Shown here piece after piece: positions 26,549-35,631 of a stretch of 64,000 bases of DNA; within the stretch, counting starts at the first letter, position 1, and every line of letters begins with the position of its first letter. The stretch is taken from contig NZ_CP118946.1 in the NCBI RefSeq assembly GCF_029011175.1, forward strand, positions 992,001-1,056,000, read 5' to 3'. The stretch comes from Winkia neuii. Its GTDB lineage: Bacteria > Actinomycetota > Actinomycetes > Actinomycetales > Actinomycetaceae. The translations under genes and the position numbers were made by a program. The notes beneath the pieces were generated by a model that worked only from the letters and a program-made list of their open reading frames with translations, was not told where the DNA came from and searched no databases.

Positions 26549-27340
26549 GTGCGCGGTTGCGTCCTCGGGCTGAGGTGGCTCCGTTCCTCCGAAGGCGGGG
26601 CAATAATCTTGAAAAGCACACCATCTACACAACGGTGATCTACGAGGCCGAAATGCATGTTGTCTTGCAGCTGTTTCTATCTGGTTCCAGATTCCAAGGA
26701 CGCGTTCTTGCATCTGCTCGACCTGCTGAGGGGTGGGATCGATGGTAAGTACCTTGCCATCTTTTAGGAAGATTAGCTGCAACCTAGCAGGCAGCGCCCC
26801 TCGATCTGATTGCCACATCATGGCATAGAAAAGCATCTGGAAGATCTTGTCGTCTTGGAAGCGAACAGAGGGCGATTTGCCGGTTTTGTAGTCTACGATC
26901 CGCACCTGCCCAGTGGGCGATAAATCGACACGGTCTATGAATCCGCAGACATTAAGATTGCCAATTTTTGTGCGGATGAACTGTTCCATGGCTGCTGGCG
27001 CCAGCATTTGTGGATTTTCAATGCGGAAGTAGCTTTGTAACAAGCTTCTGGATACTTCCAGCAGTTCTTGTTCAGCTGCCTCGGTAGGCACCACTTGCCT
27101 CGCATAGTCCTCCTGAGACAGTTTTTCCCATTCCGGTCCCAGTAAAGAAAACGCATGCTCCTGGGTGCGCCCCTCTGGAGCTTGCTTATACATCTGCTCG
27201 AGCACTGCATGTACCAGGGTGCCGCGCAAAGCTGCTTCAGAAGGTGGATCAGGCAGCTTGTCGATTGCTCGATAGCGGAACTTCAGAGGGCAAGATAGGA
27301 AATCCAATGCGCGCGAAGGAGATAGGGCAAAAGAACTCAT
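26528..27340 (-). CDS. RecB-family PD-(D/E)XK nuclease, probable Fe-S type
   Basis: 270 residues. SPSRALDFLSCPLKFRYR at the N-terminus, LRGTLVHAVLEQMY with the conserved His, and IVDYKTGK (the DxK of the active site) mark the RecB-like nuclease fold. The early Cys and a C-terminal Cys cluster (CRWCAFQDYCPAF) form the AddB/Cas4-type arrangement that usually binds a 4Fe-4S cluster. It is a stand-alone nuclease domain without a helicase, found next to trmI and the Pup locus in many actinobacteria. Its role in DNA repair is inferred from the family. It is divergent from trmI. Confidence 0.88.
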   Translation of the reverse strand: MSSFALSPSRALDFLSCPLKFRYRAIDKLPDPPSEAALRGTLVHAVLEQMYKQAPEGRTQEHAFSLLGPEWEKLSQEDYARQVVPTEAAEQELLEVSRSLLQSYFRIENPQMLAPAAMEQFIRTKIGNLNVCGFIDRVDLSPTGQVRIVDYKTGKSPSVRFQDDKIFQMLFYAMMWQSDRGALPARLQLIFLKDGKVLTIDPTPQQVEQMQERVLGIWNQIETAARQHAFRPRRSPLCRWCAFQDYCPAFGGTEPPQPEDATAHLLSAAD

Positions 27341-27446
27341 GGTCCTAAATTAGCGCAGCTGTATGTCATATGGCGTTCGGGGCGCCTTAGCCCCTTTAAA
27401 AAACAATATTGGGCGTTCCTAATTCGAAAGGTTTACAGACCACAGA

Positions 27447-27459
27447 TACGATGGGGCAA
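27447..27459 (+). promoter_or_regulatory. -10 element giving a probable leaderless trmI-mpa-dop-pup-pafA mRNA
   Basis: TACGAT (27447-27452) followed by six bases and then the A of ATG 27459. No ribosome-binding site precedes the ATG. A start of transcription on that A is the normal spacing for a -10 box. Confidence 0.45.
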
Positions 27460-28469
27460 TGGAGTCAAAGAAGGTGCAGCACAGAGCCCGTGCAGAATTT
27501 AAGGTTGGGGAACTTGTCCAGCTGACCGATCCGAAGGGTCGGCTGCACACGATTCAACTGAGTGAGAAGGGTTTCTTCAATTCCTCTCGGGGCTCATTCC
27601 CGCATTCTGCCCTAATCGGAAAGCCTGAAGGCACAGTAGTTACGGCACGAGAAGGAACCGAATTTCTGGCCCTTCGCCCTCTACTAAAGGACTACGTTCT
27701 TTCTATGCCGCGTGGGGCTACCATCATTTATCCGAAAGATTGCGCTCAGATTGTGCAATACGCTGACATCTTTCCGGGCGCCCGCGTGTTAGAGGCCGGT
27801 GTAGGTTCGGGTGGGCTGTCAATGTCACTGTTGAGTGCCATTGGGGCTGACGGCAAGCTAACCTCTATCGAACGTCGTCAAGATTTTGCCACCATCGCAA
27901 AAGCTAATGCGGATATGTGGTTTGGTTACCGTCATCCGGCGTGGGACGTTCAAGTAGGAGATTTTGAACAGGTTGCCCCCACTTTGGGAAGTCACTGTTG
28001 GGACCGGGTCGTATTGGACATGCTGGCACCGTGGGAGTGCTTACCTGCCGCTTACGATGCGCTGGTTTTTGGCGGAGTTCTTTGTATTTACGTAGCTACT
28101 GTTACACAGATGTCACGCACCATAGAGGCGATGAAGAATCAGCAGAAGTGGGTTGCGGTGCACGCTTGGGAAACGACGGAGAGGCAATGGCATGTCGAAG
28201 GGCTGTCAGTACGTCCGGAGCATTCCATGGTGGGACACACCGGTTTCCTAATTACCGCTCGCACGTTGGCGGAAGGACAGACGCCACCACGTCGGGGACT
28301 ACGGCCAGCACCAGCTGCGAAAGGACAGGGCGGCCAGTGGGACCATGTTGACACTTGGGAAGCTAAGGATCTTGGGGAACGCACCATTGCAGATAAGAAA
28401 GTCCGGAAGGTAACGCGAGACCTAATGCGCCGAGCAGAGCAGGCGGGATTGGAGGATCCGCATGAGTGA
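27459..28469 (+). CDS. trmI: tRNA (adenine(58)-N1)-methyltransferase
   Basis: 336 residues. TrmI methylates A58 in the T loop of tRNAs as a tetramer. The SAM-binding motif I reads VLEAGVGSGGLSMSLLSAIG, preceded by the family strand IIYPKDCAQIVQYADIFPGA and followed by the acidic SIERRQDFATIA. VVLDMLAPWE is the motif IV region. A C-terminal tail rich in Arg/Lys/Pro extends the usual fold. It heads a tightly overlapping operon: its last 8 bases overlap mpa. This trmI-mpa pairing is the standard actinobacterial arrangement. Confidence 0.93.
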   Translation: MESKKVQHRARAEFKVGELVQLTDPKGRLHTIQLSEKGFFNSSRGSFPHSALIGKPEGTVVTAREGTEFLALRPLLKDYVLSMPRGATIIYPKDCAQIVQYADIFPGARVLEAGVGSGGLSMSLLSAIGADGKLTSIERRQDFATIAKANADMWFGYRHPAWDVQVGDFEQVAPTLGSHCWDRVVLDMLAPWECLPAAYDALVFGGVLCIYVATVTQMSRTIEAMKNQQKWVAVHAWETTERQWHVEGLSVRPEHSMVGHTGFLITARTLAEGQTPPRRGLRPAPAAKGQGGQWDHVDTWEAKDLGERTIADKKVRKVTRDLMRRAEQAGLEDPHE

Positions 28470-29949
28470 GGCTGAAAGTGATGCGCATAGGCAGATCGTT
28501 TCGCTAACCGAAAAGAACGGTCGTCTTTCTAAAGCGCTACATGCTGCCAGGGGCCAGCTCGCAATGATGCGTAGCCAGCTGGAGCAGATAACGAAGCCCC
28601 CGGCTCAGATTGCCACGTTGGTGGCAATAGAATCTGATGAGTTGGAGGTGCGTCTAGGAGCAAAGCAGCTGCGTGTCGGATATGCGCCCACAGTAGACCC
28701 ATCGGAGCTGAGCGTGGGCATGAGAGTCCGATTGAGCGAGGATCTTATCGTGCTGGGTTCGCTTGGCTATCCAGCCGAGGGCGAAGTGGCTACGGTTCGC
28801 GAAACCTTGCCAAACTCTCGAGTTGTGGTTGCCACAAGTACTGGAGGAGAAAAAACTCTGGTCTTGGCAGGCCGTTTGCGGCATGGAGGAATTACCTCAG
28901 GAGACTCCGTGCTCGTCGACGCGAACGCAGGTACAGTGTTCGAGAAGTTGGTTCGCGAGGACGTAGAGCAGCTGCTAACTCCTTCAATTCCAGACGTTAC
29001 TTACGCCGATATTGGGGGATTAGACGATCAAATTGAGCGGGTGAGAGATGCCGTCGAATTGCCTTTCAAGCATCCGCAGCTGTACACGTCTTTCGGGCTT
29101 AGGGCACCCAGAGGAATTTTGCTGTACGGCCCTCCGGGATGCGGTAAAACTCTGATCGCGAAAGCCGTGGCTAATTCACTTGGCAGTGCTAAGGAGCCAG
29201 CCTGCTTCTTGTCAGTCAAAGGTCCAGAATTGCTGAACAAGTTTGTAGGTGAAACTGAGCGGCAGATCAGAGCGTTGTTTGCCAGGGCTCGCTCTCTTGC
29301 GGACTCCGGTCGAGTTGTGGTGATCTTCTTTGACGAAATGGAGGCGCTATTCAGAACCAGAGGTAGCGGTATCTCTTCTGACGTAGAAACTATGATCGTG
29401 CCCCAGCTGCTCGCCGAAATGGATGGGATGGAATCGCTCGATAATGTCATTATTATCGGGGCCTCGAACCGGGAAGACATGATTGATCCGGCAGTTCTAC
29501 GCCCCGGTAGATTGGATGTTCATATTCGGATTGATCGACCCAGCGAGCAGGGTGCCAGCGAGATTTTGCGGATCCATCTTCCCGACTCGCTGCCATCGCA
29601 AGAGCCCGTCGCTAAGTTGCGAGAGCTCGCTATGGAACTGCTCTACGACAAGTCTGAGCGTACAGAAATATTTGCCGTGGAGACCTCGTCTGCACCTCGT
29701 AAACAGATTTATTTGGCGGATACCGTAACGGGAGCAACCATCGCTGCCGTTGTCGAAGCAGCCAAACGGTTGGCAATTAAAGACGCGTTGGCCGGTAAAG
29801 GGCAGGCAATGACCGCCGCTCACATTCGAGCAGCCGTCCAAGAGCAGGTAGCTTCTGCCCGCGAGATGGGAGGAGCTGCACTAGCCGAAGAATGGATGGG
29901 TATGTTCGGTGCAAAGGTTACTAAGATAATTCCGTGGGAGGGCCAATGA
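28462..29949 (+). CDS. mpa: Proteasome-associated AAA ATPase (Mpa/ARC)
   Basis: A 495-residue hexameric AAA ATPase that recognises pupylated proteins through its N-terminal coiled coil and unfolds them. Visible are a coiled coil (about residues 1-45), a tandem OB region (45-185), and the AAA module with Walker A GPPGCGKT (near 222), Walker B VVIFFDEMEALF and the arginine-finger/sensor region RPGRLDVHIRIDRPS. The protein ends KIIPWEGQ. In M. tuberculosis Mpa the last residues are a GQYL-type motif that docks onto the 20S core; here the final Tyr-Leu is absent because TGA follows GQ. The stop overlaps the dop start. See findings on the missing core. Confidence 0.93.
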   Translation: MSEAESDAHRQIVSLTEKNGRLSKALHAARGQLAMMRSQLEQITKPPAQIATLVAIESDELEVRLGAKQLRVGYAPTVDPSELSVGMRVRLSEDLIVLGSLGYPAEGEVATVRETLPNSRVVVATSTGGEKTLVLAGRLRHGGITSGDSVLVDANAGTVFEKLVREDVEQLLTPSIPDVTYADIGGLDDQIERVRDAVELPFKHPQLYTSFGLRAPRGILLYGPPGCGKTLIAKAVANSLGSAKEPACFLSVKGPELLNKFVGETERQIRALFARARSLADSGRVVVIFFDEMEALFRTRGSGISSDVETMIVPQLLAEMDGMESLDNVIIIGASNREDMIDPAVLRPGRLDVHIRIDRPSEQGASEILRIHLPDSLPSQEPVAKLRELAMELLYDKSERTEIFAVETSSAPRKQIYLADTVTGATIAAVVEAAKRLAIKDALAGKGQAMTAAHIRAAVQEQVASAREMGGAALAEEWMGMFGAKVTKIIPWEGQ

Positions 29950-31496
29950 GGCTAATCGGAACAGAGACCGAATATGGGGTAAGTGATCCAACGGATCCGC
30001 ATGCTGGCGCCATCGCTCTTTCAGCTGCGGCTGTAAATGCTTACCGTGAGGCTTCGCGAGTTGGCGTTGATTGGGACTATGCCGGAGAAGATCCTCTAAA
30101 TGACATGAGAGGAATGCGGCTAGATAGAGCTAGTGCCCACCCCTCGCAACTAACTGACGATCCGCTTCGGCCAGCTCCCAGTGGAGATTTTGAATACCTG
30201 GCACGGCCTTCAGAGGCCGAGAGGAAGTTAGTGAGGGCGCCCGCCCTCGTGATGGGAAATGGCGGAAGAATGTATGTCGACCATGCCCATCCCGAATATT
30301 CCTCCCCAGAAACTACCACTGTAAGGGAGGCGGTTCTGTATGACCGAGCAGGGGAAGCGGTGGCTCGCAAGGCCATACTCCAGGCTGAACGAGACGGACA
30401 GAACCTTGCTCTTTACAAGAACAACGTAGATGGTAAGGGTGCCTCCTATGGCTCCCATGAGAACTACTGTCTGAAACGAGAAGTCCCGTTCGAAGACGTA
30501 ATTGAGGTGCTGCTACCGCATTTCTTGACGCGCCAGATCATTTGCGGTGCTGGAAGAGTGGGGATTGGGCAACGCTCTAACAAGCCTGGTTTTCAGATTT
30601 CTCAGAGGGCAGACTACATAGAGAACGACGTTGGCTTGGAAACTACTTTTAATCGGCCGCTTATTAATACGCGTGACGAGCCGCATGCTAGCGCTGATAA
30701 GTGGCGTCGCCTGCACGTAATTGTAGGAGATGCCAACATGCTGGACTACTCCATCTTGTTGAAGCTAGGAACTACCTCTCTAGTATTGAGCTATCTTGAA
30801 AGCGGGGGAGGCGGCCTAGAGCTTGACGCAATAGGGATCAGCGGCGACCCGGTTCCGTATGCTGCTGCAATTTCGCATAACTTGGGTTTGGACATGCGAA
30901 TCCCAGTTCGGTCTGGTGCGGAGTTGACCCCGGTTGAACACCAGCTAACTCTTGCCGAACTAGTAGGGGAGGCACTCTCTAAGCGCGGACTGCTGGAGGG
31001 CGAAAATAAGCAAATACACGACCTGTGGGTTGAGACCCTTGAAGATCTTCGCTCGGACCGAAAACTTGCTGGCAGACGAGTCGAATGGGTGGCCAAATAC
31101 AACCTTATGGAGGCAATGCGCAAGCGCAGAAATACGGACTGGGATGATCCCGTCTTAGCGGCGATGGATTTGCAGTGGTCCGATTTGAGGCCGGGAATGT
31201 CTCTTGCCCACAAGATGAGCAAGAGAGTCGACCACCTATTCACTGAGTCGCAAATTGAAGAAGCTGCCATTGAGCCGCCGAGCGAGGGACGGGCTAGGTT
31301 GCGGGGCCATGCTGTGCGCGGCCTAGCGCAAGTTACAAAAGGATCTTGGGGAAGTCTTGTAATAGATCCCGGTGGAAAACAGCTACTGCGCATGCGGCTA
31401 CCCGAACCAGATGAGCGAGACAACGAAGAAGCAGTAGAAGCTGCTCGCCGGGGTGACGCTGAGGGATTCATTGCCAAAATGAGGAAGGAAAAATAG
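29946..31496 (+). CDS. dop: Pup deamidase/depupylase
   Basis: About 516 residues from ATG 29946 (GGGAGG site, ATGA overlap with mpa). Dop converts the C-terminal Gln of Pup to Glu and also removes Pup from substrates. Glutamine-synthetase-like ATP site: IGTETEYG near the N-terminus with the two metal-binding Glu, MYVDHAHPEYSSPE, and LYKNNVDGKGASYGSHENY. An extra loop of about 40 residues after the first strand (around DYAGEDPLNDMRGMRLDRAS) is the Dop-loop that distinguishes it from PafA. Its presence agrees with a Pup that ends in Gln. Confidence 0.95.
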   Translation: MRLIGTETEYGVSDPTDPHAGAIALSAAAVNAYREASRVGVDWDYAGEDPLNDMRGMRLDRASAHPSQLTDDPLRPAPSGDFEYLARPSEAERKLVRAPALVMGNGGRMYVDHAHPEYSSPETTTVREAVLYDRAGEAVARKAILQAERDGQNLALYKNNVDGKGASYGSHENYCLKREVPFEDVIEVLLPHFLTRQIICGAGRVGIGQRSNKPGFQISQRADYIENDVGLETTFNRPLINTRDEPHASADKWRRLHVIVGDANMLDYSILLKLGTTSLVLSYLESGGGGLELDAIGISGDPVPYAAAISHNLGLDMRIPVRSGAELTPVEHQLTLAELVGEALSKRGLLEGENKQIHDLWVETLEDLRSDRKLAGRRVEWVAKYNLMEAMRKRRNTDWDDPVLAAMDLQWSDLRPGMSLAHKMSKRVDHLFTESQIEEAAIEPPSEGRARLRGHAVRGLAQVTKGSWGSLVIDPGGKQLLRMRLPEPDERDNEEAVEAARRGDAEGFIAKMRKEK

Positions 31497-31501
31497 TTTC
31501 G

Positions 31502-31678
31502 ATGCAAGAACAGATTTACGGTGGCAAAGACGAAAACGCCGAAGAGGGCGGACAGATTCATGTCTCCGCACAGCAAAATGACCAGGGGATCGATGATCTG
31601 CTGGACGAAATCGACTCCGTACTGGCTACTGATGCCCAGTCCTTCGTCCAGGGGTTTGTGCAAAAGGGCGGACAGTGA
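31502..31678 (+). CDS. pup: Prokaryotic ubiquitin-like protein Pup
   Basis: A 58-residue tag protein beginning MQEQIYGGKDE and ending DAQSFVQGFVQKGGQ. The C-terminal GGQ needs Dop deamidation to GGE before PafA can ligate it to substrate lysines. The middle helix region (DDLLDEIDSVLATDAQSF) is the part that binds the Mpa coiled coil. It lies 5 bases after dop, and its TGA overlaps the GTG start of pafA. The prcB and prcA genes that normally stand between pup and pafA are not here. Confidence 0.96.
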   Translation: MQEQIYGGKDENAEEGGQIHVSAQQNDQGIDDLLDEIDSVLATDAQSFVQGFVQKGGQ

Positions 31679-33027
31679 CTCGCAGAGTTATCGGTATAGA
31701 AACCGAGTATGGCATTACTTGTGCTTCCACTGAGGGCGGCAGACCACCTCTTGACGCTGAACACGCTGCAAGAGAACTCTTCGCTCCGTTGATGGAGAAG
31801 GGCAGATCCACCAATCTGTTCTTGGAAAATGGAGGAAGGCTCTACCTAGATGTAGGTGCGCATCCTGAGTATGCCACTGCTGAATGTGATCGGTTGGCCG
31901 ATCTGGTCGCTCAGGATCAAGCGGGCACTAGTATGCTGTCCGATTTGGCCGCGGCAGCGAATAAGAAATTTGCTAGCGAAGGTATCCCCGGTCGAATCCA
32001 CCTGTTTAAGAACAATCTGGATTCTGAGGGCAACTCGTGTGGGTGCCACGAAAACTATATGTTGCACAGGCGCGCTGATTTTCGAGCGATGGCCGATTCG
32101 TTAGTTGCGTTCTTTGTAACCAGACAGATTCTTACCGGGGCAGGCTGGGTGAGTCCCGAGGGGCAATACGCGTTCTCGCAGCGATCAGACATCATGTGGG
32201 ATGCTGTGTCATCTGCTTCTACCAGGTCTAGACCAATAATTAATACCCGTGATGAGCCTCTTGCCGATTCTGACCTATATCGACGCATGCATGTCATTGT
32301 TGGAGACTCGAATGTGTGTCAGACAACTACTTGGCTAAAAGTAGGCATGACTCACTTGCTCCTAAATGCGATTGATCAAGGGGTGAAAATTAATGCCCTC
32401 GAGATCTCTGATCCCATGCGCGCGATCAGACAGATAAACCATGACCTAACGGCAACTGAAAAGTTTGAAATGCGTACCGGTAAGGCAATGAACGCCCTCG
32501 ATGTGCAGCGTTTCTTCCTTGACTATGCGGCTGCGGCGGATCAGTCTGATACCCCAGAAGCTGGGGATATTCTGACCTTATGGGACAAGGTGCTGACCTG
32601 CCTTGCAAAGTCAGATTTGGAACCGCTGCGCACCCACATAGATTGGGTAGCCAAGAAAGCACTCCTTGAGCGGGCCAGCGCTCGCCACAAATTACCGTTG
32701 TCTTCACCAGTCATTGCCAGATTAGATTTGGCATACCATGACATAACCGATGCGGGAATCGGGCAGGCAATGGTGAGAAAAGGATTGCTTAGCCAGGTCG
32801 TGTCTGAAGACAAAGTGCAGGCAGCGAAGGTGGCTCCTCCGAAAACTACCCGAGCTTGTTTGCGCGGAGCCGCAATTGGAGCAGCGAAAGCGATGCGGCG
32901 AGATCTTTCAGCCGACTGGTCGCATCTTCGCCTGGATGACGGTTCGCACGGCACAATTGTTCTGGGTGATCCACTCAAAACTCAGGATGACCGCGTTGAC
33001 CAACTAATTTGCGATATAGAAGGGTAG
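31675..33027 (+). CDS. pafA: Pup-protein ligase
   Basis: 450 residues from GTG 31675, overlapping the pup stop (GTGA). PafA uses ATP to join the C-terminal Glu of Pup to lysine side chains. It is a glutamine-synthetase-like homologue of Dop without the Dop-loop: IGIETEYGITC at the N-terminus, LYLDVGAHPEYATAE (catalytic Asp and metal-binding residues), LFKNNLDSEGNSCGCHENYM and INTRDEPLAD. The C-terminal domain (TTRACLRGAAIG...DPLKTQDDRVD) contacts Pup. Intact and of normal length, so conjugation should operate. Confidence 0.96.
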   Translation: MTRRVIGIETEYGITCASTEGGRPPLDAEHAARELFAPLMEKGRSTNLFLENGGRLYLDVGAHPEYATAECDRLADLVAQDQAGTSMLSDLAAAANKKFASEGIPGRIHLFKNNLDSEGNSCGCHENYMLHRRADFRAMADSLVAFFVTRQILTGAGWVSPEGQYAFSQRSDIMWDAVSSASTRSRPIINTRDEPLADSDLYRRMHVIVGDSNVCQTTTWLKVGMTHLLLNAIDQGVKINALEISDPMRAIRQINHDLTATEKFEMRTGKAMNALDVQRFFLDYAAAADQSDTPEAGDILTLWDKVLTCLAKSDLEPLRTHIDWVAKKALLERASARHKLPLSSPVIARLDLAYHDITDAGIGQAMVRKGLLSQVVSEDKVQAAKVAPPKTTRACLRGAAIGAAKAMRRDLSADWSHLRLDDGSHGTIVLGDPLKTQDDRVDQLICDIEG

Positions 33028-33030
33028 CAA

Positions 33031-33969
33031 GTGGGAGCGCACTCATCGGTTGCGACCGGAAGAAGAAGAGCGAGTTTGTCGTGGCAGAAAAGATTGCTGC
33101 GAATGTGGCCGGCATTTGCTGTAGCTGCAGTCACCATTGTCGCTATCGTCCTCGCAGTGTTTGTTTTGCCGGGTGGAGACGCTAAGCCTCGTACCCTAAA
33201 AGTCGAAGGCAGGCTTGGGGCTGCTCCGGTTGCAGAGTTTCCCATCCCGTATCCAAAGGGGAAACAGAGGGTGAGGACGACTATCCGCGGCAGTGGCCAG
33301 GTCGTAAAACCGGGCCAACCTGTACTACTAAACCTAACCGTGTTTTCTGGAGAAACAGGCGAGATCTTGTCACCGGATTCACGACCGCAGCTTATTCAGG
33401 CGAGCGCTACAACTGACGACTTAACGAGCGAAATGGCTCCTCTGGTAATAGGGAGAACAGAGGGATCACGAGTAGTTGTTTCTAGACCTGCGAAACGCTC
33501 GGGCAAAGATACGATGGAAATTGCGGTGCTAGATATTCTTCCCACCGCAATTATCGGCGAAAAGCTTGACCCACCTGAGGCGCCAGCAAAAATAGCAATT
33601 GAGAACTCTTTACCACAGCTCGTTTCCCGTGTAGATAAGAGCCCAGACAGCCCCTATTTGGGAGTACTGGTTAAGGGCGAGGGAAACCAGATTTCCTCAA
33701 CCGATAAGGTAGTCGTCCAATACGGGGTCTGGAACTGGTCGGATAAAAAGCAAACCGCCTACACCTGGCAGAACGGGCCACAACTGGTGGATATAGCGAA
33801 GACTTTCCCAGGTGTGAGAGAACTGGTGGCGGACCAAACATTGGGGTCGCGTTTACTGCTGGTCATTCCAGCTGACCAGGCGAGTGGAACGGATACCCTG
33901 ATAGTGGTCATGGATCTTCTAGCCCAACCAGATCAGGCAAGAGCAAGACAGAAAGAGGCCAGAAAGTAA
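33031..33969 (+). CDS. Membrane-anchored FKBP-type peptidyl-prolyl isomerase-like protein
   Basis: 312 residues from GTG 33031, three bases after pafA. A basic N-terminus precedes one membrane helix (FAVAAVTIVAIVLAVFVL), so the rest is extracytoplasmic. Two FKBP-like halves follow: one around GSGQVVKPGQPVLLNLTVFSG, and a second with TDKVVVQYGVWNW...PGVRELVADQTLGSRLLLVIP. The second keeps the spacing of FKBP strands but several isomerase active-site aromatics are not obvious, so catalysis is uncertain. A gene of this type after pafA is common in actinobacteria. Last gene of the trmI operon. Confidence 0.75.
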   Translation: MGAHSSVATGRRRASLSWQKRLLRMWPAFAVAAVTIVAIVLAVFVLPGGDAKPRTLKVEGRLGAAPVAEFPIPYPKGKQRVRTTIRGSGQVVKPGQPVLLNLTVFSGETGEILSPDSRPQLIQASATTDDLTSEMAPLVIGRTEGSRVVVSRPAKRSGKDTMEIAVLDILPTAIIGEKLDPPEAPAKIAIENSLPQLVSRVDKSPDSPYLGVLVKGEGNQISSTDKVVVQYGVWNWSDKKQTAYTWQNGPQLVDIAKTFPGVRELVADQTLGSRLLLVIPADQASGTDTLIVVMDLLAQPDQARARQKEARK

Positions 33970-33989
33970 GACGGGACCACCGGGAAGAG

Positions 33990-34015
33990 TAAATACCCTG
34001 TTTAATAGGTGTTTA
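33990..34015. promoter_or_regulatory. Inverted repeat upstream of trpE, possible operator
   Basis: TAAATACC (33990-33997) and GGTGTTTA (34008-34015) are complementary at 7 of 8 positions across a 10-base gap, 46 bases before the trpE start. The size and spacing suit a dimeric repressor. No leader peptide or T-box is visible in this 91-base gap. Confidence 0.35.
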
Positions 34016-34060
34016 CCATCTTGGCTTTTATAGGACTGCTTCAAGCACAAAGGGGACACT

Positions 34061-35587
34061 ATGCAGTTTGAGACTTGGCCCAGCGAAGACGAATTTTTGG
34101 AGCTGGCGAAGAATAGGCGTGTAGTTCCTGTTGTGCGAAAAATAATGGCTGACGAGTTTAGCGCGATTGGCCTTTATCGGAAACTTGGGTGTGGAGGGCC
34201 AGGCACCTTTCTTCTAGAATCAGCCGAGTTCGATGGGTCATGGAACAGGTGGTCATTCATTGGCGTGCGTTCGCGCGCGATACTAAGTGCCATCGATGGG
34301 CAGACGAAGTGGCATGGCGAGGTGCCGGAGGGGATCCCTACGACGGGACCTCTACTAGTAACCTTGCGGCAGGCTCTTTCCGTTCTGAAAACAGAGAAGA
34401 TTCCCGGCTTACCACCCTTGACTGGAGCTTTCGTGGGGTCACTGGGATGGAACACACTTACTGAATGGGAACCTGCTGGAAAGGCTGAAACGCCCTCGGA
34501 ATTTCCGATCCCAGACGCGACTTTGGCCCTTGTCGGAGAGGTCTGCGCGGTTGATCACTACGATGGCTCCGTATGGCTTGTCTCTAACGCGATCAATTTC
34601 AATGGCAAGCAAAGTGGTGCCAAAGATGCCTATGAGCGCTCTCTTCAGGCCATAGAGCAGATGCAGGAGCAAATATGCGAGCCGCTAAAACCGCAGAACT
34701 GGCAGGTTGGTACAGAGAAAGGTGAAATCCGCCAGCGGGTGGGGGAAAAGGCATTCGAGGACATGGTGGTGCGCGCCAAGGAGCATATTCGCGCAGGGAA
34801 TATCTTCCAAGTGGTGTTGTCCCAGAGAATCGACATGGATACGGATGCTGATCCACTCCTCGTGTACAGAATGCTCCGTCAGATCAACCCGTCCCCGTAC
34901 ATGTACTTGCTTAACATGCCCGGTCCCAAGGGCAGCTTTGCAGTAGTAGGATCCTCGCCCGAGACATTGATGCGACTCGAAGAGGGTATCCTGACGACCT
35001 TCCCGATTGCGGGATCGTGTCCTAGAGGGACGACACCGGCGGAAGATCTACAGATGGAACAGTCTCTGCTGGCAGACGCGAAAGAGCGCGCCGAACATAC
35101 GATGCTTGTCGATTTATCGAGAAATGACCTATCGAAAGTATGTGACCCGGCAACGCTAACCGTCGACGACTTCATGTCTATCAAGAAGTTTTCGCACATT
35201 ATGCATATTTGCTCCACGGTTAGCGCTAAGCTACTGCCGCAGATGGGCGCGCTTGATGCCTTTACCGCCACTTTCCCCGCGGGCACCTTATCTGGTGCAC
35301 CTAAGCCTCGAGCACTGCAAATCATTAGTGAATTTGAACCTGCCCAAAGAAACGTGTTTGGCGGTGTAGTTGGCAGATTGGATCTTGATGGAGACGCCGA
35401 TTTAGCGATTGCGATTCGGACAGCGGTTATTTTCGACGGAACCGCTTCAGTACAGTCCGGAGCTGGCATAGTCGCCGATTCCGATCCACATACCGAATAT
35501 GTTGAAACGCGTAATAAGGCAGCTGCGGTTCTTCAGGCAGTCCGGCTAGCCCAAGGGGCGCGGTCTTTGGACACAGATAGGGCATAA
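34061..35587 (+). CDS. trpE: Anthranilate synthase component I
   Basis: 508 residues with an AAGGGGA ribosome-binding site. TrpE makes anthranilate from chorismate, using ammonia delivered by TrpG. The tryptophan feedback-site motif LLESAE is present near residue 50 (GGPGTFLLESAEFDGSW). The catalytic C-terminal half has NIFQVVLSQRI, PSPYMYLLNMPG, SPETLMRLEEG, DLSRNDLSKV and the final AGIVADSDPHTEYVET. It leads the run trpE-trpC-trpB-trpA-lgt-pyk. trpG is not in the window. Confidence 0.96.
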   Translation: MQFETWPSEDEFLELAKNRRVVPVVRKIMADEFSAIGLYRKLGCGGPGTFLLESAEFDGSWNRWSFIGVRSRAILSAIDGQTKWHGEVPEGIPTTGPLLVTLRQALSVLKTEKIPGLPPLTGAFVGSLGWNTLTEWEPAGKAETPSEFPIPDATLALVGEVCAVDHYDGSVWLVSNAINFNGKQSGAKDAYERSLQAIEQMQEQICEPLKPQNWQVGTEKGEIRQRVGEKAFEDMVVRAKEHIRAGNIFQVVLSQRIDMDTDADPLLVYRMLRQINPSPYMYLLNMPGPKGSFAVVGSSPETLMRLEEGILTTFPIAGSCPRGTTPAEDLQMEQSLLADAKERAEHTMLVDLSRNDLSKVCDPATLTVDDFMSIKKFSHIMHICSTVSAKLLPQMGALDAFTATFPAGTLSGAPKPRALQIISEFEPAQRNVFGGVVGRLDLDGDADLAIAIRTAVIFDGTASVQSGAGIVADSDPHTEYVETRNKAAAVLQAVRLAQGARSLDTDRA

Positions 35588-35631
35588 CCGAAAACCTGGG
35601 TACCATTAGCTAAGACGGAAGGACTCCAACT

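Noticed and set aside
31675-31678. prcB/prcA between pup and pafA
   Set aside because: pup and pafA overlap by four bases, so no gene fits; the rest of the window also shows no proteasome beta or alpha subunit.
33970-34060. Tryptophan attenuator or T-box before trpE
   Set aside because: Only 91 bases, with no Trp-rich leader frame, no alternate hairpins and no T-box motif.
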